Assembly: GCA_029204225.1 (NCBI GenBank)
Contig: CM055099.1
Span: 41,655,359 to 41,719,358 of the forward strand
Source of the DNA: Diphasiastrum complanatum
Taxonomy: Eukaryota; Streptophyta; Lycopodiopsida; Lycopodiales; Lycopodiaceae
Reading direction: 5' to 3'
Length of the DNA stretch: 64,000 nucleotides
Shown piece by piece: positions 21,820 through 33,555 of this stretch. The number at the start of each line of letters is the position of its first letter. The first letter of the stretch is position 1. The notes under the pieces were generated by a model, which had not been told where the DNA came from, searched no databases, and saw only the letters and a list, made by a program, of their open reading frames with translations. The position numbers and the translations under genes are program-made.

Positions 21820-23220
21820 GTGGACAGTGTTGAGTCAGAAACACAGGGGACTCAACTAACTAAGAAAGATAAGAAGATTGTGGAACAGTTCACCATTCGA
21901 GATGGATTACTATTTCGGAATGGGAAAGTTTGTGTAATTGGTGATGATGAGCTCAAACAGAAGATTTTGTTTGAATGTCATGACATACCCTGTGCAGGAC
22001 ATCCCGGTATACACAGGACTCTAGACTTGGTTAAGAGGGAATTTTATTGGCCAAAGCTCAAGCCATATGTCGAGTCATATGTTGTTATATGCAAGCCCTA
22101 TCAACTAGCAAAGGCTGAACGCCATAAGGCTGGTGGTTTGTTGCATTCGTTAGATATCCTAGATAAGAAATGGAAAAGCATATCTATGGATTTTGTAGTT
22201 GACCCAATGGCAAAATGATTCTATTTGGGTTGTAGTGGATCGATTAACTAAGTTAGCTGCATTCATACCAGTCAAGTTAACTATAAAGGCTTCTGATTTA
22301 GCCCACATCTTTGTTGAAAGATTATTTCGGTTGTATGGTCTGCCAAGTGACATTGTTAGTGATAGAGATCCTAAGTTCACATGTCACATTTGGTCAACAG
22401 TATTCCATAATCTGGAAACTTCTTTGAGTTTAAGGTCTTCTGATCATCCTGAATCAGATGGCCAGACAGAAAGGACTAATCAAACTATAGAAGATATTTT
22501 GAGGACGTATGTTTCTCACAGGCAAGCTCATTGGGAAGATTATCTCCCACTGGTTGAGTTTGCATATAATAGTAGAAAACATTCTGCTACAGGTTATAGT
22601 CCTTTTATGCTTATGTATAGTTTTCAACCTACATCTCCAGTAAATGTTGAGACGAAGTCTGTTAAGATCCAGAAGGTTGCTGATTTTTTGCATGATATGC
22701 AAGAAATGTTACAAGTGGCTAAGGATAGTATCCGAAGTGCTCAAGATAGAGCTGAACACTATACTGGTATTAAGAGATCTCCAAGAGATTTTAAAGTTGA
22801 TGACTGGGTATATCTTAGGATTCCAAAAGATTCCAAGACATTACATACAGGGAAGCATTATAAGCTGTCTACCCATTATTGTGGACCTTTCAGGATTGTA
22901 CGTAGAATTGGTTCTTTGGCGTATGAACTTGATCTTCAAGGAAAATTGACTGCACACCCAGTATTTCATGTGAGTCGTTTGAAACTAAGTTTACATGATG
23001 GTGATACAGTTGGATAGGATGATGATTTATTCCATTTGGAAGATTTGTCGTTTAGTGTACCTTTGGAACCTGAGAAAGTGCTCAGAACCAGAGATAAACA
23101 GTTGAGAAGTCGTTCTATCTCTGCCGCTTAATTCGATGGAAGGGTCATACTGAGGATGATGATTCATGAGAGAGAGTTGACAGCATAAAGAAGAATTTCT
23201 CAAATTTTAGTTTCTAAGGA
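21820..23220 (+). pseudogene. Chromovirus integrase with GPY/F region and chromodomain
   Basis: The HHCC zinc finger (HDIPCAGHPGIHRTL ... YVVICKPYQ) has its last Cys changed to Tyr. The DDE core reads ISMDFVVD, then after a frameshift near 22200 VVVDRLTKLAAFIPVK, IVSDRDPKFT and SDGQTERTNQ. The C-terminal module CGPFRIVRRIGSLAYEL ... HPVFHVSRLKL matches Ty3/Gypsy GPY/F integrases. After a stop at 23015-23017 a further frame (PLEPEKVLRTRDKQLRSRSI), and another shifted one with LIRWKGHTEDDDS, form a chromodomain whose second conserved Trp is now TGA. The chromodomain assigns the element to chromoviruses, which use it to target heterochromatin. Inactive. Confidence 0.88.
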
Positions 23221-23250
23221 TAGAAACAGTTTAAGGAGGGAAGAATATTA

Positions 23251-23767
23251 TGTCCATGACCAGTACATAGGATACAGTATACTCCTAGTCTTGGATACAT
23301 AGTACTCCAGTGAAACAAGCTGTTAGTTATGCCACGTCATACTGGACGTGACCTGAAAGTAACTAATATCCTTGTGAGGCCCAGAACACACTAAATGGGG
23401 TTTAGACAAGGTATGAGACAGTGTATGCATGTGTAGAATTATCAATAGCAATTCTATGAATAGTTGGTCCATGCATAGGACTCTATTCTAGGTGAATCTA
23501 TGTATAGGAAACATAGGACTATGCATGGCTATGTGCCCAGGATGCTTTTGGCTCTATAGAAGAGGTCCAAACTTGCCCTACTCCTCATTATGGTTCTTGA
23601 TTCATTGCCAGGCTCTCACTCTACATTCATGTTTCTTGTTCCTTGGCTTGGGGGTGAGGCTTCTAGAGATTGATTGGATGCTTCTACTTGGTTGGGTGGT
23701 TTCTCCACAATGTGTTATCCTTTTGTGTTTAGGATTTGTAAGCAGGATCTAAGGAGCTTCTCTTATA
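23251..23767 (+). repeat. Chromovirus 3' LTR
   Basis: Preceded by the purine tract AAGGAGGGAAGAATATTA. Same TGTCC start and CTTATA end as the 5' LTR. Confidence 0.85.
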
Positions 23768-25470
23768 GTTATATTATCGAGGGTAAGCACAATCATGTTT
23801 GTAAACTCCATAAGGCACTTTATGGCTTGAAGCAATCTGCTCGAGCATGGTTTCAAAGGATCAATACTTTCTTCATTGATCACGGCTATACACCTAGCTC
23901 TTCAGATTCAAACGTTTACTTCAAAGCAATGCAGCAGTCTTTTATCATTATCACATTATACGTGGATGATACATTGTTTTTCAACAACAATACTGATCTG
24001 ATAAAAGAGGATAAGATAATGCTATCTTCCGAATTCGACATGATCGATCTGGGCGAAGCTCATTTCTGTCTTGGTATACAAATCCACTGAGACAGAAAAC
24101 AAAAGTTGATCTACATTACACAACAAAGATACATCTACAACATTTTAGTCAGATATAATCTGATCAATTGCAAGTTAGCTCTCTCATCAATGGAACCAGG
24201 ACTCAAATTGTCAAAGGACCAGTGTCCCCAAACAATTCATGAGAAGAAGCAGATGCGTGAGTATCCTTGCCATTCTATTATAGGATCTCTTATGTACGCC
24301 ATGATCTGTACCAGGCCAGACATAGCTTTTGTAGTCAGCTCTCTCAGTCAGTATATGACTAATCCTGGTATAACACATTGGAAGGCTCTTATTAGAGTCA
24401 TGAGATATCTTCGAGCTACTATGGACTTTTGCATTTGTTATGGAGCAGTCGGCAACGACAAACTCAATTTCCTTAGTGGTTACACAGATGCGAGTTGGGC
24501 AAGAGATGTAGACACTCGTAAATCTACTTCCGGATTTACATTCTTCCTCAACAATGGTCCAATTTTCTAGAACAGTTGCAAGCAATCTTCGATGGCTCTA
24601 TCTTCCACTGAATCAGAGTATATCGCAGCCTCTCAAGCTACAAAGGAAGCAATTTGGTTGAGAAACTTACTCTCAGATATCGGTCTGAATCAATATGCTC
24701 CGACGACATTATTTTGTGATAATCAAAGTGCCATGGCTTTATCAGCCAGCCCTAGATTTCATTCCAGGAGTAAGCGCATTGAACTGAAGTATCATTTCGT
24801 CAGAAGCAAAGTTCTCAACGAAGAGGTCAGATTGCAGTATTGTAGAACGCAAGATATGACAACAAATATAAGGGAAGCTCTCTAAGATCATGCTTATAAG
24901 ATAACACACTATGGAGCAACCACCCAACCAAGTAGAAGCAACTAATTAACTCTAGAAGCTTCACCCCCAAGCCAAAGAATAAGAAGCATGAATGTAGAGT
25001 AAAACTCTGGCAATGAATCAATGACCACAATGAGGAGTAGGGCGAGTTTGGCCTCAATATATAGAGCCAAAAGCATCCTGGGCACATAACCATGCATAGC
25101 CCTAAGTTTATTATACATAGATTCACCTAGAATAGAGTCCTAAACATGGACCACCTATTCATAGAATTGCTATTGATAACTCTACACATGCATACACTGT
25201 CTCATACCTTGTCTAATCTCCATTTAGTGTGTTCTGGGTCTCACAAGGATATTAGTTACTTTTGGGTCACATCCAGTATGACATGGCATAACTAACAGCT
25301 TAATTTATTGGAGTACCGTGTATCCACCAAGACTAGGAATATATTGAATCCTACTTACTGGTCATGGACATAACAGTAGATGTTTTTACTAAAGCATTAC
25401 GTTTGGAGTCACACAGAAGATTCTGTGTAGAACTGAGTTTGAAGCTCAAGGCATTCAAGGATTCAGATTA
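23768..25470 (+). pseudogene. Copia reverse transcriptase-RNase H, interrupted by a solo LTR
   Basis: RT: HVCKLHKALYGLKQSARAWF, the catalytic LYVDDTLFFNN (about 23958-23990) and DLGEAHFCLGIQIH. A stop follows at 24088-24090, then YITQQRYIYNIL, RPDIAFVVSSLSQYM. RNase H: YTDASWARDVDTRKSTSGFTF, SSTESEYIAASQATKEAIW, FCDNQSAMALS and HSRSKRIELKYHFVR. The closing segment is split by an inverted LTR at 24865-25375. On the far side VDVFTKALRLESHRRFC restores the family ending and a stop near 25470. The 5' part up to the QPEG-type motif is missing where the chromovirus sits. Same family as 8110-10400. Confidence 0.88.
24865..25375 (-). repeat. Solo chromovirus LTR, inverted, inside Copia RNase H
   Basis: A reverse-strand match to the LTRs at 19032 and 23251 (on the minus strand it begins TGTCCATGACCAGTAAG near 25370 and ends in CCCTTATATT). 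Copia coding resumes on its right. AACA occurs at both junctions, but a clean 5-bp duplication is not visible. A product of LTR-LTR recombination. Confidence 0.75.
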
Positions 25471-25478
25471 AGAGGGAG

Positions 25479-26352
25479 TGTTGGATTATTCTCCTTCTTA
25501 CCAATAACATTGTTTTAGTTATTTTGGGACAATCCCAAGTCCCATTTTTTTCTTTTATGAGGTTTTATACTCAATTTTAAGTTCAATCACACAAATTTGA
25601 CAAAGACCTATGCTCGAACTTAAGTTCGAGCACATGTTCCTTTGCTCAAACTTAAGTTCAAGCACACAAGCATGCACTTGAAAGGATAGAGAGAAAAATT
25701 AATTTGTTCCAAAATTAAGAAATTCTCCCAATATTACTAAAACAATGTTCAATCGTCTAATCAGTTTTAATCTTCATCCATTGATTATCCAGTTTTGTGG
25801 ATTTTCCCATCTGTTTACACAGTCTGCAGAATTACAAGTGTTTTTACACAGTCTGCAAAATTACATGGAGTTTACGACAGTGTCACATTTTTCGCCTGAC
25901 AAAAATCTCGTGTAAAAATGCAGTGTCACCTTTTTCGCATTTTTTGCCTATCGGAGATCTCGTGCAAATATGCAGAGTCGCATTTTTTACTTTTTTCAAA
26001 GAGCCTCAAATGTTAAGAAAATGACTCTAGCAAAGTGTGGGACAACCCTAAATGAGATTTAAGAGCACCTTCGTCTTTTTTGCTTTTTTGCAAAAAACTC
26101 GACAGTGTCGCCTGTGGCTGTTTTAGTTCATTTCTACAGAGCTACAGTTTTGGTTCATTTATGCAGACAGAACGTTTATGGCCAATTTCACCGCTTATCA
26201 ACAATCAATAACAAGGACCGGATGGATGCCAACGAATCACCAGCCAACTGGCGATCGTAATTGACGACCTAATTTCTTAGTATAAATAGTTGTCCATATT
26301 CATACAGATTAATTCATTAAAAAACAGAATTATCAGAAGTGTTTGAATAGTT

Positions 26353-26440
<88 letters not shown>

Positions 26441-26850
26441 CCTGCGAGCTTGAACACTCCTGAGCATTCTAGCTCACTTCTTAGAGTTGTTTTAGAGATT
26501 GCTATTGTGCTACTGCTCATCAGCATTGCGCATTAAATCAGACTTTTATTTTTAGCCACTCAGAGATAGCATAGAGTACACAACTTCGATCCAAAACTTA
26601 TTGTACTCATTTACTTCTGTTTCATTTTGAATCGATACTATTCTTTATTGCGTTCAGTTTCATCTCAGATTGTATGTGTTTCTGTATTTCTTCACGACTA
26701 ATTATTTGTCTGATAATCTTCAATGCTTAATTGTTTGGCTACGTAATCACTGTAGTACTAACGATTTCAAAGTTAGTTACTATAAGTTCAAACGTGATTT
26801 CTATCACTATTGTCTTGTTTGAAATTGATAGGCGTAGTCATGCCTTGGAA
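25479..26850 (+). repeat. 3' LTR of the Copia element (right border approximate)
   Basis: Begins TGTTGGATTATTC after the purine tract TTAAGAGGGAG (25468-25478). It contains paired palindromes (25611-25632, 25643-25664), repeated TTTTTACACAGTCTGCA-like blocks (25815-25980), a TATA box (TATAAATAG, 26281) and a CT run, and its end matches the LTR at 10401. The exact end is unresolved. Confidence 0.65.
26355..26437. repeat. (CT)n microsatellite in LTR transcribed region
   Basis: 83 bases of perfect CT, ~75 bp downstream of the LTR TATA box, i.e. in the expected 5' transcribed (R/U5) part. Confidence 0.95.
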
Positions 26851-26909
26851 AGATGAAGATAGTTTATTCCGCTATGCACAAAAGGTTTTCTTTTTTTTTC
26901 TTTTCTTTT

Positions 26910-27209
26910 CGAACTAGACCTATCTTCTGCATACCACTTTCCGACAAATATCCACTTGATCCACCCTAATTAGGGTCAATACCTTGAGATCCAAAACCAA
27001 TGAAAAATTGATATTTTAAGCTCCTATTTTTTTTCCATCCTATCCATGCACTTTTTGGCCACATTTTAAAGGTACCATTCCAAAGCTAGGTTAATTATTT
27101 GACTTCGAATAAGGTATCCTATGCTTTTGGCACATGTAACATCCCACAACATGGCCTCAAAGTCATTTACAAGTGAAAATTATGCAAACTAGCTTGTGTA
27201 ATTTTAACA
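26910..27209 (-). repeat. 3' LTR (partial) of the old minus-strand Copia
   Basis: On the minus strand the purine tract GTGAGGAGGAG (27220-27210) is followed by TGTTAAAATTACACAAGC at 27209, the LTR start. The LTR fades into unassigned sequence near 26910, so it is probably truncated. Confidence 0.55.
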
Positions 27210-27239
27210 CTCCTCCTCACAACTAGTTGGAAGAAAACA

Positions 27240-28029
27240 TAGACTTGATTATCAACCCTAGGGCTAATCTTAACTTCACAAATTAGTGAGGATATCAGCA
27301 ACACATTCACTACTTGCCACATGCTCCAAAGATATCTTAGATTGCACCTTTTCTCTCACAAAATGATGAGAGATCTCAATATGCTTTGACCTTGCATGGA
27401 AGATTGGATTGCTTGCAATTGTTGGGCTGAAATGTTTTCATTATAAAGAGTTGTAACAGCATCTAAACTATGACCTTCAACTCCATAAGTAGCCTTTTGA
27501 TCCATAGAAGCTCCTTTGTAGTGGTAGTGAGAGCTTTGTACTCAGTCTCAGTTGAAGAAAGTGAGATAGTTTCTTGTTTCTTTGACAACCAGGAAACAAC
27601 TCCTCCACCAATGAATGTTGCATAGGCACTTGTGGACTTTCTATCCCTTTTATCACCTACAAAATCCAAGTCACTAAAGGCATGCAAATCAATAACATCT
27701 CCTCTATCGAGAGTTCCATGATCTAGAGTGCTCGAGATGTATCTCAAGCTCCTTTTAGCACTTTTCCAATGTATGACCAATGGATCTTGTATATATCGAT
27801 TAGCCTACACACACTAAAGCATATTAAGGAGCCTATAAGTTGCCTATAAAGAGTGATGTCCATAAATGATGCTTCATCACTTTTATTGAGCACTTTTACA
27901 TCTTGGTCCATTGGTGTTTCTACATGCTTGAAAACTTGTATTTTAAATCTATTGAGAAAACCTTGTTCATATTATATTGAATAATGAAGATGAAATCTGA
28001 ACCTCTAAGTACTTCTATGCCCAATATAA
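27240..28029 (-). pseudogene. Copia RT end and RNase H (left piece of the split element)
   Basis: On the minus strand ILGIEVLRGSDFIF opens at the insertion point. RNase H follows: WKSAKRSLRYI, FSDLDFVGDKRDRKSTSAYATF, WLSKKQETISLSSTETEYKAL and KELLWIKRLLMEL (27780-27463). Shifted frames then carry the FHARSKHIEISHHFVR and ADILTN-type ending to the purine tract. Confidence 0.85.
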
Positions 28030-28764
28030 TGTCAAAAATGGTGAACTTTTGCAATTTTGCAATGACGTGAAGCGAAGCAACACGAAGCGAAGGTTGAATT
28101 GCGAACAATTCGCGAATGTCAACGTACCTCGAAATCCTGAGACATGAAGCGAAGTGAACCTCGAAGGTCGAATGATTCGCGAAAGTCAAACATGCCTCCA
28201 AGACCAAAAAGACACGACATGACACGAAATGAAAAGAAACGAAAGAAAATCTTTCGCGCTGGTAGCTGACAGCTCCACGAGCGTGGAGTCTTAAACTTCA
28301 TGCCAGCTGAAACGGTTAGCAATAATGGAGAGTAACTGATTAGTTGATTAGCGTTAACTACTCTTGTAATTCTTTGTTTAGCTATCTTGTAAACTCCACA
28401 CAGTGGAGATATAAACTATTTTTTGGATCAAAAGAAAATACAGAGAGTGTGAGTGGGTAGAGCAGAAAAGAAAAAGAATTGAATTGAAATAGCTATGCAT
28501 GAAAGTCTGCCAACGAGCATAACACAATAAAAGAGCAAAGCGTCAGGCCGCCAATGAGCAAGACACTGACCACCTCGCTCTAGAAAATTAAATTGATAAT
28601 ATAGTTGCTCTATCTCGTGCATCTCCTTGTCTTTCATTGTCTTGATTGCTAGCATGATATTTGTTCTGTGATCTATAGTCATGTCTAGGATCCTGTAAGC
28701 TTCCGCATAAGAAAATTAAAAAAAACAAATACGTTCACGATACAAACCAAATTCGTTCATGACA
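28030..28764 (+). repeat. 5' LTR (735 bp) of nested Copia
   Basis: Starts TGTCAAAAATGG, ends CGTTCATGACA. Near its start it has repeated GAAGCGAAG units. A TATA box (GATATAAAC) lies near 28408. Confidence 0.92.
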
Positions 28765-28776
28765 TGGTATCTGAGC
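28765..28776 (+). promoter_or_regulatory. Primer binding site, one mismatch
   Basis: TGGTATCTGAGC directly follows the LTR; the family form is TGGTATCAGAGC. Confidence 0.85.
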
Positions 28777-28828
28777 ATACAGGTTATCACTACTGATATA
28801 TGAGTAGTGATTTTCTAGACAACACAAT

Positions 28829-29890
28829 ATGGCTACAACGATCTAGACAAGAGTAGCAATCAGTCTTGATGGCACAAACTACAAGATATGGAAATTCAAA
28901 ATCAAAACACTTCTGAAGGGTGAAAGCATTTCATCGGTGATCAAACTCTCAGAGGTGCAGCCTCCATAAGGAGATCCGAGGAGAGCTGAATGGATCAGAA
29001 AGGATGAGCGTGCAATAGTGATCATCATTTTGTCCATCAACGAAGATCTACTCTTGCATATTGGAGATTGTGAAAGCAACCATGCAACATGGGAAAGATT
29101 AATACAGAAGTACGAAGTGAGGATTGCAGCTTCAGTGATGCATCTTCACAATCAGCTACAATCCATACGATGGGATGGCAACCAGTTAGACCAGCATGTT
29201 GAGAAGATCAGAATGATCTTCGCTCAACTCACTGCATCAGGACAGGAGCACCAGGTCCTAGCACCACAACAACTAATGTACTTCATGAAGTCTCTTCCTA
29301 TGTCCTATCAACCGTTGAGAATGCTCATACTGAGTCTACCAGATATGACATTTGACAAAGCAATCAGTCTTGTCGTTGATGAGAAACTGATGAGGGACGA
29401 AGGAGAAGGAAGCAATGATCAAGAAAAAGACCTCTTCACAAAAGGAAGGAAGAAAAACAAGAACAAAACCAGATTCGACAAGATGAAGTCCTCGAATCAA
29501 CAATATTCTTCTTATGATCACTGTCACAAACCAAGCCATATAGCCAACTTCAATCTAGCAATACCTTGCATGCACTGCAAGAAGAAGGGGCACTTTGCAC
29601 ACGATTGCAAATTCAACCCAAAAAGAAAGAACAAGGATGAGAAGGCAAATGTTGCAGAGTCATCCAAAGATGCAAATAGAAGTGATGAAGCCTTCACAAT
29701 ATTTGATGAAGCTTCAACGAGCTACACTAAACAAGACTACGATGTAGTCGTTGATTCAGGAGCAACATCACACATCACCTGCAACAAGAAAATTTTGATC
29801 GACTTCAGAGAATTCGAAAATAACAGAGCAGTGATTCTAGGTGATGAGAGCAGACATGATGCCAAAGGCATTGGGACTCTACAATTGTGA
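28829..29890 (+). pseudogene. Copia gag and protease
   Basis: ATGGCTACAACG at 28829 gives the family N-terminus, but TAG follows at codon 6 and another stop near 28969. LDGTNYKIWKFKIKTLLKG is the usual gag opening. The open part (29018-29890) has the UBN2 domain (residues 1-125), a basic linker, a damaged first knuckle (DHCHKPSHIANF), a good CCHC knuckle at residues 184-197 (CMHCKKKGHFAHDC) and protease DSG at 246-248 in VVDSGATSHITC. A TGA at 29888-29890 interrupts the protease; the rest is in another frame from 29930 (PSLRKDLLSVSKMADFG). Confidence 0.88.
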
Positions 29891-29929
29891 ACACTATCAG
29901 GTCAAGCAGAGCTACCAGGAGCACACTAC

Positions 29930-31000
29930 ATGCCTTCACTAAGAAAAGATCTACTATCAGTCTCCAAGATGGCAGATTTTGGAATTCGAGTTTTGTTCGA
30001 TGGCAATACATGCTGCATGATCGAGAAAACTACAAACAAATTGCTGACGGTTGGATGCAGAGAAGGGAACCTCTACCAAGCCAAGATAATTAGCAACTCT
30101 GATAGCATATTAAATGCATCAAAAAATGAAGATCAACTCTGGCACAGGAGAATGTTTCATCTGAACATGAGGAGCTTGTATGACATGTAAGAAAGACATA
30201 GTCACAGGTCTAAAAATATCAAGACCCAATACTGAGTTCTGCGAAGACATAAAGGCAAATAGCATCGGAATCCATTCACACATGAGAAAATAAGAGCCAA
30301 AGAAGTTCTTGAGCTTGTCCACTCAGATGTTTGTGGACCGATGAAAATGGATTCGCTCTTAGGATCGAGGTATTTCCTGATGTTCATTGATAATAACAAC
30401 TGGATGACTACGATCTACTACCTAAAGAAGAAATCTGAAGTGTTTGATTCCTTCAAGAAGTTCTTGCATTCGCAGAGCGACACACCTCAAAGAAGATTCA
30501 GATCATCAAATCTGACAATGGAGGTGAGTACAAGAGCAAAGAATTTTCAAAATTCTGCCAAGAACAAGGGATCGAGCATCAGGTCACTCATGCGTATACA
30601 CCAGAATATAATGGTGTCGTGAAAAGAAGAAATAGGACGCTAGTCGAAGGAGCCAGATGCATGATCGCACAGGCTCGATTGCCAAGTTGATTCTGGGCTG
30701 AGGCAATAGCTGCAGCAGTACACTTGCAGAACATATCAACAATGACACCATTGGAAAATAAGACATTGTACGAGATGTGGACAGGTAGAAAGCCTGATCT
30801 ATCATATGTATGTGTGTTTGGATATGCAGCATACAAGCACATTCCAAAAGAAAAGAGAAGCAAGCTCAATGATAAATCAGAACAAACAACCATGGTTGGG
30901 TACTCGAACGGACACAAGTGTACAGACTATACAACCCAACCACAAGTTCGATGAGTCCACATTCCCTGTACTAAAAGATGAAAGAAGCCATGAGATCTTC
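29930..31000 (+). pseudogene. Copia integrase, multiply broken
   Basis: The pre-integrase motif LWHRRMFHLNMRSLYDM ends in a stop at 30190. The core is split over frames: RYFLMFIDNNNWMTTIYYLKKKSEVF (30370-30450), then the DNGGEY and QGIEHQVTHAYTPEYNGV signatures in the next frame, with FWAEAIAAAVHLQN after a TGA at 30688. Then TPLENKTLYEMWTGRKP and VFGYAAYKHIPKEKRSKL (30740-30870) complete the C-terminus. At least four disabling changes. Confidence 0.85.
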
Positions 31001-32780
31001 ACATTGCTGCCAATTCAAGAGGGAGATCGAGGAAAGATATCAAATCAGAATGTTAAGCCACAGACTCTAGAGCAGCAGGAAGCAGAAGATCAACCCCACG
31101 AACAAGAAACGTTCGAGCAGCGACGAAACAAACCCAAAAGGTCAACAAGACAAAGAAGACCTCCAAACCCTTACGTCGACAATCTTCAGTGGAGCAAAGA
31201 CATGCAATTCGAGTACTACAGCTTCACTGAAGAGCCAACAACATATCAAGAAGCAGTCCAGAGTCCAGAGAGAGAATTCTGGAAGCAGGCAATATTAGAA
31301 GAGATCGAGTCGATGAGGCGAAACGAGGCATGGACGCTAGAGCCACTACCAGAAAACAAAAAGATCGTCAACTGCAAGTGGGTGTACAAGAAGAAAATGG
31401 AATCAAATGGCACTGTTGGCCGTTACAAGACAAGGTTTGTCGCAAAGGGCTACACACAAAGGTATGGTGTTGATTATTTCGAATCATATTCGTCGATGGT
31501 CAAGATGACAAACATACGACTACTCCTTGCATACGCCACACAACACAATCTAGAAATTCACCATATTGATGTGAAGGCAATCTTTCTCCACGAAGATCTA
31601 GAGGAATGAAACAGCCTGAAGGATTTGAAGACCCCGACAATCGACAATATGTCTGTTGGTTGTAGAGATGCATTTATGGTCTAAAACAGGCATCACGAGC
31701 TTGGTACAAGAAGCTCGATAGTCTTCTGAAGTCTCTAGACTTCAATTCTATATAACCAGACCGTAATTTCTACATAAAAAGAGTAGGAAAATATTTTGTG
31801 ATACTGACTATTTTCTTGGATGATTCCCTTATGATAGAAAATTCCTTGATGTTGATCAAAGACACAAAGAGTCAGATTTCTAAAAATTATGAAATCACAG
31901 TTCTAGGAGAAGCAACCAAATGCCTCGGGCTGGAGATTAGAAGAGATCAAATAAAAGATGAAATGCACTTGAGTCAGTCTAAATATGCCAAAAAGGTGCT
32001 CAAGCAGTATCACATGATGGACTGCAAAGAAAAGGCCATACCAATGATAGCTGGAGCCAAGTTGACGAAGCAAAATTGTCCAAAAATAGAAGAATAAGAA
32101 CAGAAGATGGCAGGTATACCCTACCAAAACCTAATCGGTATTCTGATGTACCTTACAATTCATACCAGACCCGATCTAGCTTTCTCTATTTATGCCTTAA
32201 GCCAATTCTCTTCCATCCTGGCAGCACATTGGCAAATGGCAAAACGAATCCTACAATATCTGAAGGGTACCCAAAATATGGGATTAACCTATAGAGCAAA
32301 AAACGAAAGAAAAGGATTCGAGTTGCACCACTACAGTGATGCAAGCTAGGCAAGCTGCAAAAATGACAGCAAGTCCATAACTGGAGGATGTACAATAGCG
32401 TGCGGAACAACAATCAGTTGAATATGCAAAAAGAAAACCTTCGTAGCTCAATCTTCTTGCGAAGCTGAATACGTCGCAGCTTCAAAGGTGGAGAATGAGG
32501 TAGTGTGGTTGCAGATGATGCTGGAGGCAATTGGGATACCACAAGGAGGACCATGCACAACAATGATGGACTCTTAAAGTGCCATTTATTTGTCCCAGGA
32601 TCATGTCTTCCATTCAAAGACAAAACACATATCTCTAAATTACCATCACATTCGAGATTTGATCTCGAAAGGAGAGAGCTCCAGGTCCAGTACATAAAGT
32701 CTAAAGACATGATTGCAGATCCGCTCACAAAGCTGCTAGACAAGCACTCTTCGCAAAGCAAAGAAAGGCGATTGGATTAA
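31000..32780 (+). pseudogene. Copia reverse transcriptase and RNase H
   Basis: A long frame (to 31609) holds ALLEEIESMRRNEAW-type sequence, NCKWVYKKKMESNGTVGRYK, RFVAKGYTQRYGVDYFESYS and HHIDVKAIFLHEDLEE, the RT fingers and palm start. After a stop come YGLKQASRAWYKKLDS, the catalytic box changed from YVDD to FLDD (31812-31823), CLGLEIRRD and RPDLAFSIYALSQFS. RNase H: HHYSDAS (then a stop), SCEAEYVAASKVENEVVWL, a stop within the DNxSA region, then KHISLNYHHIRDLI and SKDMIADPLTKLLDKH. Unable to reverse-transcribe. Confidence 0.87.
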
Positions 32781-32800
32781 ACATGCAAAGCTGCAAGGTT

Positions 32801-32811
32801 CAAGAGGGAGT
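32801..32811 (+). promoter_or_regulatory. Polypurine tract
   Basis: TCAAGAGGGAG directly abuts the 3' LTR; it primes plus-strand DNA synthesis in an active element. Confidence 0.85.
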
Positions 32812-33531
32812 GTCAGAAATGGTGAAATCCTGCAACTTTGCGACGATGCGAAGTGAGGTCGAATGGCAAACAATTCGTGAAAGTCAACGTACCTCGAAAA
32901 CCTTGAGACATGAAGCAAAGCGAATCTTGAAGGTCGAATGATTCGCAAAAGTCAAACATGCCTCCAGAACCAAAAAGACACGACACGACATGAAATGAAA
33001 AGAAACAAAAGAAAATCTTTCGCGCTGCCAACTGGCAGCTCAACGGGCGTGGAGTCTTAAACTTCACGCCCAATTGAAACGGTTAGCAATAACAGAGAGT
33101 AACTTATTAGTTGATTAGTGTTAACTACTCTTGTAATTCTCTATTTAGCTATCTTGTAAACTCCACACAGTGGAGATATAAACTATTTTCTGGATCAAAA
33201 GAAAATACAGAGAGTGTGAGTGCGTAGAGTAGAAAAGAAAAAGAATCGAATTGAAACAGTTGTGCATGAAAGTCTGCCAACAAGCAGAACACAGCAAAAG
33301 AGCATAGCATCAGGCCACCAACAAGCAAGACATTGACCATCTCGCTTTAAAAAATTAAACTGATAATATAGTTGCCCTATCTCGTGCATCTCCTTGTCCT
33401 GCTATCTTGATTGCTAGAATAATATATGTTTCGTGATCTGTAGTCGCGTGTCTAGGATCTTGTAAGCTTCTGCATAAGAAAATTCAAAGAAACAAACACG
33501 TTCACGATACAAACCAAACCCGTTCGCGACA
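32812..33531 (+). repeat. 3' LTR (720 bp) of nested Copia
   Basis: Starts TGTCAGAAATGG, ends CGTTCGCGACA; collinear with the 5' LTR and followed by the TATAA duplication. Confidence 0.92.
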
Positions 33532-33555
33532 TATAAAGTGAAGGTGACCAAGATC

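Larger units (their letters stand above)
19032..23767 (+). mobile_element. Ty3/Gypsy chromovirus with both LTRs and an internal inversion
   Basis: LTRs of 516 and 517 bp flank a primer site (19549), leader, an RT-RNase H block on the opposite strand (20232-21611), integrase plus chromodomain on + (21820-23220) and a purine tract (23231-23245). Gag and protease are absent. A 4-bp GTTA flanks both ends (19028-19031, 23768-23771), consistent with a target duplication. The sequence to the right is Copia RT, i.e. the element interrupted an older Copia. Confidence 0.85.
28030..33531 (+). mobile_element. Complete but dead Copia retrotransposon, TSD TATAA
   Basis: LTRs at 28030-28764 and 32812-33531, primer site at 28765, gag-PR-IN-RT-RH in Copia order, and purine tract TCAAGAGGGAG before the 3' LTR. 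TATAA is present at 28025-28029 and 33532-33536. The two LTRs differ by roughly one base in ten by eye, mostly transitions, and every domain has stops, so the insertion is old though younger than its host element. Confidence 0.93.

Noticed and set aside
30584-30917. Minus-strand frames of 87-109 codons
   Set aside because: Antisense to recognised Copia integrase.
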